The position numbers and the translations under genes are program-made. DNA of 6,832 bases from Candidatus Poseidoniaceae archaeon (GTDB lineage Archaea > Thermoplasmatota > Poseidoniia > Poseidoniales > Poseidoniaceae): NCBI GenBank assembly GCA_028822955.1, contig JAPKCL010000090.1, forward strand, positions 1 through 6,832, in the 5' to 3' direction. Below, piece by piece: positions 1 through 5,464 of this stretch (within the stretch, counting starts at the first letter, position 1; each line of letters opens with the position of its first letter). The notes below the pieces were generated by a model that was not told the origin of the DNA, did not search any database, and saw only the letters and a program-made list of their open reading frames with translations.

Positions 1-1959
1 TCGAATGATCTCAACAAATGCATCTTTTTCAGATTCACTCAGCGCGACTTTCTTCATATTTTTTGAATCGTTCTCTGTCACATTACCAAAGAATTCTTCA
101 TCGTTTGTAATGTTGCTACGAGAGAAGCGAATATTCACTTGAATTGGAACTTTTTCTCCTTCATGGGCTACTTTCTGCCCCTCGGTACCTATCGAGTGTA
201 TCTTTCCAAGGATTCGACCCGAGCCATCATTTCGGAGGAGTTCCTGCCCGACTCTTATCTGCCCTTTCAGCACTTGAATTCCAAAGACTGCAGGTTTGTC
301 CTTGAAGGACATATTGAGGTATCGAATCTGGGCAGGTCTGAACACCGGCCCAATGTTTGCAGCAGCGGCCTGTTCTCGAATAACTTCAGTAAGTTCGTCG
401 ATTTGGTCCATAATCTGATAGATAATATCGCCTTGAACATAGTGGAAATCAGGAGAATCTTTTGATTTAACAGCATCTTTCAATTCCTTTTCTACCTGTG
501 GATTCCCTTTAACAGCGAGAGCGATTAGAAATTTATGTTCATCGTTTTTGGTTGTTAGGACTTCGCGCATATCACGCTTGTTGACAGGTCCAACTTCAGC
601 ATGACTGATTGGTATCTTCCGTTTGATGAGTTCGTAGAGCACTGCTTCGAGTCCTCCAAAGGTTCTCGCTTTCACTACAGCGCCTTCGCGTACTTCTCGA
701 GCAGCTTGACACCCAGTCGAATATCCAGGCTCTTGTGAATTTGGATTTGTATGTATTTTAGAAAAGTTCTTTCTTGAAAGAACCTCTTTGCAGATGCTGC
801 ACATAATGGGAGTTTCGTCCCGAATTCGATTATTTTCAAGTTTCATCTCTTTGATAATTGATTGTAAATCGTCTTCAGGCTTCGGGAAGAAGATCTTACT
901 TCCAATATGAATTTCTTTCATATTTGGAATGACCAACTTCAGACCTGATGCTGCGGACGCATGTTGAACATTCTCCCAGCGCTTCCCCGCATCCCGCATT
1001 TCAGTCATGCCAATTGGTCTACGAATCGACCGAATACGGACACTGGTCGAGTCTTGGGCGAACTCTGAATCAGCAATTGGGCCCTCATTTGAATTGTAAG
1101 CAACTCCATCGCCTACCTGAATGGTTCCTTTGGTGAGAATAATATCGATGGTCCTCCCTACTCCGATTTCTTCTCGAGATTCTAAAACATAACCTTCGGC
1201 CATGTCTTCATGGTTAATGATTAAATCTTCACGAGCAAATTTCTCTGCCATTGCAAGGATGACGAACAGTAAATCCTGTAGTCCTTCACCCTCTTTCGCA
1301 CTCATTGGGACAAAAAGGCGGTCGTTATCGATGTCGAATTCTTTGATTCCTTCCCAATATTTGGAAAGATTAAATTTTGAATGCGAAGCAACTTGTCCTA
1401 GTAGTTTGTAGTAATATTCATCAGCCATAACCATCGCATCTTCGGTCTGCTCATTCCAAGATTGCCATGAGGACCTTCCTCGCTTTGATTCCCATCGGTG
1501 AATCCGGTCGATTTTATTTCCAACGATGATGAAAGGGATATTATTTTGCTCAAGAAGTTGAATACTTTGAATGGTTTGAGGTTTGAAACCTTCAACCAAA
1601 TCGACGATGAGAATTGCTATATCTGCAACATTTCCACTTCGAGTTCGTATTGAACTAAATGATTCGTGGCCAGGGGTGTCGAGAAATATGATTCCAGGAC
1701 TTTCAAAGGTAGGTTTTTCCTTAAACGGCATTGTTTGAATCGCCTTGACCAGTAATTCCGATGGTACATTGGTCACGCCGAGTTCCTGTGTGATTCCACC
1801 GGCTTCGCGATTCATTACGTTCGTCTTATTTCCACCGATCGAACGAAGTAAGTCAAGTAGACTTGTTTTTCCATGGTCGACGTGACCAGTAACTGCCACA
1901 ATCGGTTGACGAAGTGTTTCCCCGATCTCTTCAGGAGATACATTCTCTTCATCAGGCAT
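1..1959 (-). CDS. infB: Translation initiation factor aIF5B (IF-2 homologue), C-terminus cut by window edge
   Basis: Ribosome-dependent GTPase that promotes subunit joining in archaeal translation initiation; cytoplasmic. The frame is open from an ATG at 1959 to the window edge (653 codons, no stop seen). G-domain motifs: P-loop GHVDHGKT (residues 25-32), switch I REAGGITQ (51-58), DTPGHE (94-99), NKID (148-151) and SAK (220-222). Domain II follows (about 250-355), then domain III (from about 425), a linking helix (about 513-533) and domain IV (from about 537). Compared from memory with archaeal aIF5B of roughly 600 residues, it is longer mainly because of an insertion around 380-424 with C387, C390, H403 and C417. 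The end resembles the stretch just before the conserved C-terminus, so probably 10-20 residues are missing. No intein is seen. It lies 26 bases after ndk on the same strand, the usual euryarchaeal order. The start is supported by GTTGAT four bases upstream. Confidence 0.97.
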   Translation of the reverse strand, partial: MPDEENVSPEEIGETLRQPIVAVTGHVDHGKTSLLDLLRSIGGNKTNVMNREAGGITQELGVTNVPSELLVKAIQTMPFKEKPTFESPGIIFLDTPGHESFSSIRTRSGNVADIAILIVDLVEGFKPQTIQSIQLLEQNNIPFIIVGNKIDRIHRWESKRGRSSWQSWNEQTEDAMVMADEYYYKLLGQVASHSKFNLSKYWEGIKEFDIDNDRLFVPMSAKEGEGLQDLLFVILAMAEKFAREDLIINHEDMAEGYVLESREEIGVGRTIDIILTKGTIQVGDGVAYNSNEGPIADSEFAQDSTSVRIRSIRRPIGMTEMRDAGKRWENVQHASAASGLKLVIPNMKEIHIGSKIFFPKPEDDLQSIIKEMKLENNRIRDETPIMCSICKEVLSRKNFSKIHTNPNSQEPGYSTGCQAAREVREGAVVKARTFGGLEAVLYELIKRKIPISHAEVGPVNKRDMREVLTTKNDEHKFLIALAVKGNPQVEKELKDAVKSKDSPDFHYVQGDIIYQIMDQIDELTEVIREQAAAANIGPVFRPAQIRYLNMSFKDKPAVFGIQVLKGQIRVGQELLRNDGSGRILGKIHSIGTEGQKVAHEGEKVPIQVNIRFSRSNITNDEEFFGNVTENDSKNMKKVALSESEKDAFVEIIR
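709..801 (-). other. Zinc-finger-like insertion within aIF5B (CxxC-x12-H-x13-C)
   Basis: Codons for C387 (799-801), C390 (790-792), H403 (751-753) and C417 (709-711) of aIF5B. I translated all 653 visible codons, and these three are the only cysteines in the protein. The segment lies between the end of domain II and the start of domain III (REGAVVKA, residue 424 on), where archaeal aIF5B normally has only a short linker. Zinc binding is inferred from spacing and exclusivity, not demonstrated. Confidence 0.6.
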
Positions 1960-1963
1960 GTGA

Positions 1964-1969
1964 ATCAAC
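1964..1969 (-). promoter_or_regulatory. Shine-Dalgarno-like GTTGAT of infB
   Basis: GTTGAT on the minus strand ends four bases before the infB ATG at 1959. It is a weak match to the 16S-complementary GGTGAT, but sits in the same register as the motifs before ndk, rpl24e and rpl7ae, which supports this start. Confidence 0.45.
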
Positions 1970-1985
1970 TACAGTATGATTCAAG

Positions 1986-2432
1986 TTATTCATAAACCCA
2001 TGAGGTGATGGTTTGTTCCCAATCCATCAAACCTTCAGGGAACCAAAGTCCAAGTTCAAATTCAGCAGTATCTGCTGCATCGGAGCCGTGAATCATGTTG
2101 AAGCCCATATCCATTCCGAAGTCGCCTCGGATTGTACCAGGTGTTGCTTCACGTCCGTTGGTTGAGCCAATGAGGGTGCGAGCTACTGTGATTGCATCTT
2201 TGCCTGACCAAGCCATGCATACAACAGGGCCGGAAGTTACGAATTTAATGAGTCCAGGGTAAAATGGGCGTTCTGCGTGAACTGCATAGTGAGTTTCAGC
2301 GGTTTCTTTGCTCGGCACGACAGACTTCAGTCCAACGAGTTTGAGCCCTTTGCGTTCAAAGCGCCCCAAAATTTCTGCAATGAGTCCTCGTTGTACGCCG
2401 TCGGGTTTGATCATGATATAGGTCGTTTCCAT
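1986..2432 (-). CDS. ndk: Nucleoside diphosphate kinase
   Basis: Transfers the gamma-phosphate of NTPs (mainly ATP) to other NDPs or dNDPs through a phosphohistidine intermediate; cytoplasmic. The product is 148 residues, normal for the family. Visible signatures: MIKPDGVQRG near the N-terminus (K9), Y49, R85, R102, and NMIHGSD with N112 and the catalytic H115. The frame extends three codons further to a GTG at 2441, but the ATG at 2432 gives the family-typical beginning (METTYIMIKPDG) and has GGTGAA four bases upstream, so I chose it. It sits between rpl24e (125-base gap) and infB (26-base gap) in the conserved euryarchaeal cluster. The larger gap upstream could hold its own promoter. Confidence 0.97.
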   Translation of the reverse strand: METTYIMIKPDGVQRGLIAEILGRFERKGLKLVGLKSVVPSKETAETHYAVHAERPFYPGLIKFVTSGPVVCMAWSGKDAITVARTLIGSTNGREATPGTIRGDFGMDMGFNMIHGSDAADTAEFELGLWFPEGLMDWEQTITSWVYE

Positions 2433-2436
2433 TATG

Positions 2437-2442
2437 TTCACC
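2437..2442 (-). promoter_or_regulatory. Shine-Dalgarno GGTGAA deciding the ndk start
   Basis: GGTGAA on the minus strand ends four bases before ATG 2432. It overlaps the alternative GTG start at 2441, which argues against that longer start. Confidence 0.6.
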
Positions 2443-2480
2443 GATTCAGTCCACTTGACTCCCCTTTATGAGCCATACGG

Positions 2481-2501
2481 AATAATAGCAACAGCGGTTG
2501 C
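2481..2501 (-). promoter_or_regulatory. Small hairpin plus TATA-like stretch in the rpl24e-ndk gap
   Basis: The plus-strand sequence GCAAC-AGCG-GTTGC (2488-2501) is a perfect 5-bp stem with a 4-base loop. On the minus strand it is followed at once by TATTATT (2481-2487). The TATTATT lies about 50 bases before the ndk start, where an archaeal TATA box would give a leader of roughly 25-30 bases. It could be a weak ndk promoter or a terminator/attenuator hairpin. Both readings are inference from short motifs. Confidence 0.3.
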
Positions 2502-2516
2502 ACTCTATTCTCTAAT

Positions 2517-2522
2517 AAAAAA
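2517..2522 (-). terminator. T6 run after rpl24e, possible partial terminator or TATA-like site
   Basis: Minus-strand T6 (TTTTTTATTA context) lies about 36 bases beyond the rpl24e stop. Archaeal RNA polymerase terminates at oligo-T tracts, so this could end part of the ribosomal-protein transcripts before ndk. The same T/A-rich stretch could serve as a TATA element for ndk. Confidence 0.35.
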
Positions 2523-2557
2523 CAGGCAGCAGAGCCGAGCCAAAGAGGTCAGAGGGC

Positions 2558-2746
2558 TCAAATGCCGCCCTTGACGAAGTGACGGGTCCACTTGACCTTG
2601 CGAGAGTTTCGCTTGAGAACGATCATGTTCTTGCGAGCCTTTGAGTTCTTGAACCACAAGACGCTACCGTCACGACGGACAAACATCATTCCTGTACCAG
2701 GTTCGATCTCTTCGCCAGAGAAATTACAAATTCTTCGTTCAGGCAT
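2558..2746 (-). CDS. rpl24e: Large-subunit ribosomal protein eL24 (L24e), degenerate zinc ribbon
   Basis: Small archaeal/eukaryotic protein of the large ribosomal subunit, 62 residues, a typical archaeal length. The family core is clear: EIEPGTGMMFVRRDGSVLWF (residues 13-32) followed by a basic half with KNMIVLKRNSRKVKWTR. Most archaeal homologues carry a CxxC...CxxxC zinc ribbon. Here only C7 remains; the other positions read S10, K33 and A37, so zinc binding as in the classic form is unlikely. Possible starts are GTG 2755, ATG 2752 and ATG 2746. I chose 2746 because GGTGAT ends four bases before it and the N-terminus then matches family length. It follows rps28e by 5 bases and is surely co-transcribed with it. 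Confidence 0.95.
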   Translation of the reverse strand: MPERRICNFSGEEIEPGTGMMFVRRDGSVLWFKNSKARKNMIVLKRNSRKVKWTRHFVKGGI

Positions 2747-2750
2747 ATTC

Positions 2751-2756
2751 ATCACC
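2751..2756 (-). promoter_or_regulatory. Shine-Dalgarno GGTGAT of rpl24e overlapping the rps28e stop
   Basis: GGTGAT on the minus strand contains the TGA stop codon of rps28e (2752-2754) and ends four bases before the rpl24e ATG at 2746. A ribosome terminating on rps28e stands on this site, so translational coupling is likely. The motif also rules in favour of ATG 2746 over the upstream ATG and GTG. Confidence 0.65.
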
Positions 2757-2976
2757 GTGCATTCAACTTACGGGCTTCTCGGCCTGTGTCCTTGAGCATC
2801 AATATGTCGCCCACTCGAATTGGACCCAATACGTTGCGTGAGATGATTCTTCCAACGTCACGAGGATTTGGAGCATCGTTCACACGAACTTTGACTTGAG
2901 TTGCTTCGCCTGTCATACCGGTTCGACCGACAATTTCGACGACTTCAGCAGGCCATCCACCAAGTTCTTCGCTCAT
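2752..2976 (-). CDS. rps28e: Small-subunit ribosomal protein eS28 (S28e)
   Basis: Archaeal/eukaryotic small-subunit protein located near the mRNA exit region, with an OB-like fold. The product is 74 residues, close to family length. Strong signatures are EIVGRTGMTGEATQVKVRV (14-32) and RNVLGPIRVGDILMLKDTGREARKL (47-71). The frame is open upstream to a TTG at 3003 and an ATG at 2985, but the ATG at 2976 has GGAGATGAC at the right distance, while the 2985 ATG directly abuts that motif. The gene begins 23 bases after the rpl7ae stop and ends 5 bases before rpl24e, so all three form one transcription unit. Confidence 0.96.
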   Translation of the reverse strand: MSEELGGWPAEVVEIVGRTGMTGEATQVKVRVNDAPNPRDVGRIISRNVLGPIRVGDILMLKDTGREARKLNAR

Positions 2977-2980
2977 ATTT

Positions 2981-2989
2981 GTCATCTCC
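2981..2989 (-). promoter_or_regulatory. Shine-Dalgarno GGAGATGAC deciding the rps28e start
   Basis: GGAGATGAC on the minus strand matches GGAGGTGAT at seven of nine positions and ends four bases before ATG 2976. It excludes the longer TTG/ATG starts at 3003 and 2985. Confidence 0.6.
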
Positions 2990-2999
2990 AAGGTTAAAA

Positions 3000-3371
3000 T
3001 CAAGCTTTGAGGCCGTTAATGGCTTCAATAATTTGTTCAAATAGTTCTTTAGCGCCTTTGTTAATTTCCATAACAGCAATGGACGCTGCTTTCACACCTG
3101 CTGGAAGACCAGCAGCTTGTGCAAGATGTTCTTGAGAGGGGACATATCCGAATGGGATATCTTTCTCAGCACAGATAAGTGGGACGTGAGCAAGGAGTTC
3201 AGGTGGGTTGACATCTTCTGCAAGAATAATGAATTGTGCAGTTCCGCGTTCTGCGGTCTTGGTCACTTCATTGCTACCTTTCTTAATGCGGCCACTGGAA
3301 TTGGCTTGTAGCATGTCGTAGATCTTGTTCGATACTTCTTCTGGGGTTTCATATTGCACGTGGACAGTCAC
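3000..3371 (-). CDS. rpl7ae: Large-subunit ribosomal protein eL8 / L7Ae, K-turn binding
   Basis: Archaeal L7Ae binds kink-turn RNA in 23S rRNA and is also a core subunit of box C/D and H/ACA RNPs and of archaeal RNase P. With the chosen start it has 123 residues. The RNA-binding signature GRIKKGSNEVTK is at 27-38 (the GxNE motif at 32-35), followed by IILAEDVNPPELLAHVPLIC and a helical C-terminus. The frame runs open to a TTG at 3446, but that lies upstream of the TATA box, and the extra residues have no family counterpart. GTG 3371 gives a beginning (TVHVQYETPEE) that aligns with other archaeal L7Ae. GTG 3380 (126 residues) is the alternative. It is the first gene of the rpl7ae-rps28e-rpl24e-ndk-infB cluster. 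Confidence 0.95.
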   Translation of the reverse strand: MTVHVQYETPEEVSNKIYDMLQANSSGRIKKGSNEVTKTAERGTAQFIILAEDVNPPELLAHVPLICAEKDIPFGYVPSQEHLAQAAGLPAGVKAASIAVMEINKGAKELFEQIIEAINGLKA

Positions 3372-3375
3372 TGGA

Positions 3376-3387
3376 ATCACTCTCTCC
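3376..3387 (-). promoter_or_regulatory. Shine-Dalgarno region of rpl7ae (GGAG...AGTGAT)
   Basis: On the minus strand GGAG (3384-3387) is followed by AGTGAT (3376-3381), which ends four bases before GTG 3371. GGAG is only three bases from the alternative GTG 3380, too close for normal initiation, so 3371 is preferred. Confidence 0.45.
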
Positions 3388-3421
3388 TCTTGTAAGGGCG
3401 TTTCTCCGCACAACCTCACGG

Positions 3422-3428
3422 ATATAAA
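3422..3428 (-). promoter_or_regulatory. TATA box of the rpl7ae operon
   Basis: TTTATAT on the minus strand, within GTCGTATTTATATCC. A start about 25 bases downstream (near 3399) would leave a leader of roughly 28 bases before GTG 3371, with the Shine-Dalgarno region inside it. It lies in the 143-base gap after prs (3372-3514). I cannot identify a convincing BRE. Confidence 0.6.
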
Positions 3429-3514
3429 TACGACGGAAAGAATCAACTGCTCATTTCAACACAATTTAGAGGAATAAAGCAATAATAATATTTGATAAAA
3501 GGGTCACTGCGAGT

Positions 3515-4462
3515 TTACAACTTCCAATCGAGCCGTTCAAATAATTCATTTACGCCGCGTGCTAGTGCTGGGCCGCCGGAGATTACATCGCGTGGATTTG
3601 ACAACGAACCTGTCGCATGGACTCCATCGACATATCTGATTAATCGAGCAATCGCTCCACCCGTGAAAAGTCCGTGAGAACAGGCCGCGTGAACTGCGAT
3701 TGCTCCTTGATTACGAAGAGCTTCAGCAGCACGACAAATCGTTCCACCAGTTGCAATCATGTCATCAACAATTGCAACTATCTTTCCATCGACGTTGAGG
3801 TCCTTGGCTTTGTGTACTATTGTATGAGCGTCAATTCGAGTCTTTTCTAAGTACGAGAATTCACAATTGATTTCTTGAGCAACCTTTGAAGCACGTTCAA
3901 TCGCACCTTTGTCCGGAGAAAGTATGAAATCTGGTTGTACTGTTTCTTGAAGGTGAAGTGCGAGTTCAGGCATTGCTGAAGTAAATGCCACTGGAACAGG
4001 CAAATCCTGCAGTACGGAAGGGGCGTGTAAATCGAACACAATGATCCCATCGCAGCGCGAAGCGAGTAAGTGTCCGATTGCCCGAGCAGATACAGCCTCT
4101 CCTGGTTTGAATCGCTTATCTTGTCGAGAATAGCCGAAGTATGGAATCGCTAGTAAAATTCCCGGCCCGACATCATCCATCGACTGGGGCCCGATATCTC
4201 GGAGATTCTCCATGTTGCCTTTCCGAACATCATTTATGGCTTCAAGCATAAGCAATGTTTCAACGATTCCCGAATCAGGGAAAGTGTTCGATACCAATAC
4301 AACGGGTTCTTTTCGTACAGCCTCGATGGTCTCAGTAGGGATGCGAATGTACCCTTCTGAGTCGGGAAACCTACGAGTTTCAAGTTGATGGTGTTCCCAG
4401 TTCAAGGAATCTGCCAGTTGCTCAGCCAATAAGCGAGAGTTACTCCCTGATAGCACGACCAT
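3515..4462 (-). CDS. prs: Ribose-phosphate pyrophosphokinase (PRPP synthetase)
   Basis: Makes 5-phosphoribosyl 1-diphosphate from ribose 5-phosphate and ATP, the entry to purine, pyrimidine and histidine synthesis; cytoplasmic. The product is 315 residues: an N-terminal half with RRFPDSEGYIRI (30-41) and the ATP-binding loop YFGYSRQDKRF (108-118), metal/ATP region DLHA (144-147), the catalytic K-x-R pair (K207, R209), and the ribose-phosphate loop VDDMIATGGT (232-241). All catalytic motifs look intact. An extra stretch of about 17 residues at roughly 80-97, just before the ATP loop, makes it longer than most archaeal forms. ATG 4462 gives the normal beginning. The upstream AAGGGA is a modest Shine-Dalgarno. 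It stands between tRNA-Ile and the rpl7ae operon on the same strand. Confidence 0.96.
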   Translation of the reverse strand: MVVLSGSNSRLLAEQLADSLNWEHHQLETRRFPDSEGYIRIPTETIEAVRKEPVVLVSNTFPDSGIVETLLMLEAINDVRKGNMENLRDIGPQSMDDVGPGILLAIPYFGYSRQDKRFKPGEAVSARAIGHLLASRCDGIIVFDLHAPSVLQDLPVPVAFTSAMPELALHLQETVQPDFILSPDKGAIERASKVAQEINCEFSYLEKTRIDAHTIVHKAKDLNVDGKIVAIVDDMIATGGTICRAAEALRNQGAIAVHAACSHGLFTGGAIARLIRYVDGVHATGSLSNPRDVISGGPALARGVNELFERLDWKL

Positions 4463-4525
4463 ATGATTCCCTTATGATGAGCGAAGCACTGCCCCTTCAT
4501 GTTCTTTGCGAGTGAAGAGGTCTCG

Positions 4526-4532
4526 AAAAAAA
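4526..4532 (-). terminator. T7 run downstream of tRNA-Ile
   Basis: A seven-T run on the minus strand lies 33 bases beyond the mature tRNA 3' end and before prs. Archaeal transcription commonly ends at such oligo-T tracts, so it probably terminates the tRNA transcript. The AATAATA stretch just upstream of it (about 4536-4543) could be the TATA element for prs, giving a leader of about 50 bases; that part is weak. Confidence 0.45.
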
Positions 4533-4565
4533 GTGTATTATTAGGACTACTCCGAACTTAAAGAG

Positions 4566-4639
4566 TGCGCGAGGCAGGACTTGAACCTGCGGCCTCCCGG
4601 TTATCAGCCGGGTGCTCTAACCGACTAAGCTACCCGCGC
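4566..4639 (-). tRNA. tRNA-Ile (anticodon GAU)
   Basis: Complete cloverleaf on the minus strand, 74 bases: acceptor GCGCGGG pairs with CTCGCGC (one G-U), D arm GCTT/GAGC, anticodon stem CCCGG/CCGGG with loop CTGATAA, T arm GCAGG-TTCAAGT-CCTGC, discriminator A. The anticodon GAT is at plus-strand 4603-4605 and reads AUC/AUU codons. No intron is present and no CCA is encoded (the next bases are CTCTT). It lies between the PRC-barrel gene and prs, all on one strand. Confidence 0.97.
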
Positions 4640-4665
4640 AACTGCAGTTCGGCCGACTCACCTCC

Positions 4666-4683
4666 CCGTCATAAGAGTGACGG
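4666..4683 (-). other. Perfect 6-bp hairpin between PRC-barrel gene and tRNA-Ile
   Basis: CCGTCA-TAAGAG-TGACGG is a perfect inverted repeat with a 6-base loop, 33 bases beyond the PRC gene stop and 26 bases before the tRNA 5' end. No T-run follows it, so it is not a classic terminator. The loop reads CTCTTA on the minus strand and, at about 34 bases before the tRNA, could overlap a poor TATA element. A role in processing a joint PRC-tRNA transcript is also possible. The palindrome AACTGCAGTT (4640-4649) lies between it and the tRNA. Confidence 0.35.
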
Positions 4684-4716
4684 AGTAGGCAGGGTCTCAA
4701 GGTATTCAATCGAAAC

Positions 4717-5307
4717 TCACTCTTCTTCGTCACTCATGGCATTGAGAGTAACATAGGAAGGTAATGTGAGGACTTTATCGAAAGTTCGAGAAAGAACGAC
4801 TTCGTCTAAACGCTCACGTGTTCGTGAAAAGGCATTGATTGGTATGCGTAATTGTGCTTCAACGCCGTATTTCTTCTGAACACCAATGCGGACTTGAACA
4901 ATGACGCCTTTGTAGGTGCGCTTGAGCTTAAAGAGGTCGGTGATGACACCGATCTCTTGGCCTTGATTATCAAGTACTGCACGGTCGAGCATTTCGTCAG
5001 GTGCATACAGCTTTTCATCAATACGTACTGTATTGCGCCATCTGCGTTGTAATTCTCTCATCGACTTTGAAAGTTTAACAGTACCATCATTTCGGATACT
5101 GTGGACCAATTCTTTTGGCAGAGGCACGAGTTCAGCGGGCTTCCGCATGAACTCATCAGCTACATCCGATTCCACTTGCAATCTCATCGATCGCACGCGT
5201 GCTTCATTCGGATGGTGACGCTCACCAACTATTTTTCCAACTTTCTTATCATTCACGTATACATCTCTTTGGAGTAACTCCTGGATGTCATATTTGTCGT
5301 TCGGCAT
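4717..5307 (-). CDS. Tandem PRC-barrel domain protein
   Basis: The product is 196 residues with two PRC-barrel-like halves. The first is about residues 11-80 (LLQRDVYVNDKKVGKIVGE, then RVRSMRLQVESDVAD and VPLPKELV). The second is about 104-185 (DEMLDRAVLDNQGQEIGVI, then GVIVQVRIGVQKKY and RIPINAF). PRC barrels are small beta domains that bind protein or RNA partners, as in RimM and photosynthetic reaction centres; archaeal PRC proteins (CdpB of Haloferax) act with SepF in FtsZ-based division. Which role applies here is unknown. There is no signal peptide or membrane segment, and the C-terminus is acidic (SDEEE). The frame opens at TTG 5331, but ATG 5307 has AGGAGATGGG three bases upstream and is the better start. 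It is divergent from the plus-strand gene at 5809. Confidence 0.8.
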   Translation of the reverse strand: MPNDKYDIQELLQRDVYVNDKKVGKIVGERHHPNEARVRSMRLQVESDVADEFMRKPAELVPLPKELVHSIRNDGTVKLSKSMRELQRRWRNTVRIDEKLYAPDEMLDRAVLDNQGQEIGVITDLFKLKRTYKGVIVQVRIGVQKKYGVEAQLRIPINAFSRTRERLDEVVLSRTFDKVLTLPSYVTLNAMSDEEE

Positions 5308-5310
5308 TTT

Positions 5311-5320
5311 CCCATCTCCT
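5311..5320 (-). promoter_or_regulatory. Shine-Dalgarno AGGAGATGGG of the PRC-barrel gene
   Basis: AGGAGATGGG on the minus strand matches AGGAGGTGAT at seven of ten positions and ends three bases before ATG 5307. It argues against the TTG start at 5331. Confidence 0.6.
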
Positions 5321-5360
5321 TCACCAGTCAACCCGGCTTACCCCCTGCTTCACTTGAAAG

Positions 5361-5371
5361 GTCTTATACTC
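5361..5371 (-). promoter_or_regulatory. TATA box of the PRC-barrel gene
   Basis: GAGTATAAGAC on the minus strand. Transcription about 25 bases downstream (near 5340) would give a leader of roughly 33 bases before ATG 5307, with the Shine-Dalgarno inside it. Confidence 0.5.
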
Positions 5372-5405
5372 TTTGGCGATTAAAAAGTGATTTCCAATTG
5401 TATTT

Positions 5406-5415
5406 GTCGTATAAT
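5406..5415 (+). repeat. GTCGTATAAT element, copy 1
   Basis: Ten-base sequence repeated exactly at 5753-5762 and with one change (GTCGCATAAT) at 5465-5474. The rpl7ae TATA box on the other strand is also preceded by GTCGTAT. It could be a lineage-specific TATA-plus-upstream element or simply A/T-rich chance. Confidence 0.35.
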
Positions 5416-5464
5416 ATGTTTGCATTTCAATTAGAAAACCGATTATAATTCAATTTTAGGCAAT

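Noticed and set aside
139..465. Plus-strand 108-codon open frame
   Set aside because: Lies entirely antisense to aIF5B domain IV, whose protein signature is unambiguous; no ribosome-binding site or family resemblance.
3360..3420. Kink-turn in the rpl7ae leader for L7Ae autoregulation
   Set aside because: Autoregulation through a leader K-turn is known in some archaea, but I could not draw a convincing C-stem, 3-base bulge and tandem G-A pairs here; GCG/CGC around GAGAAA is too small.
3372..3446. N-terminal extension of L7Ae from TTG 3446
   Set aside because: It would start upstream of the TATA box at 3422-3428, and the extra residues have no counterpart in L7Ae proteins.
4399..4494. Small upstream frame overlapping the prs start (ATG at about 4494 on the minus strand, MKGQCFAHH...)
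   Set aside because: Short, overlaps prs in another frame and has no ribosome-binding site.
4565..4756. Plus-strand frame with EAGLEPAASRLSAGCSNRLSYP-type product
   Set aside because: This is the well-known spurious translation of the antisense strand of a tRNA gene (tRNA-Ile at 4566-4639).
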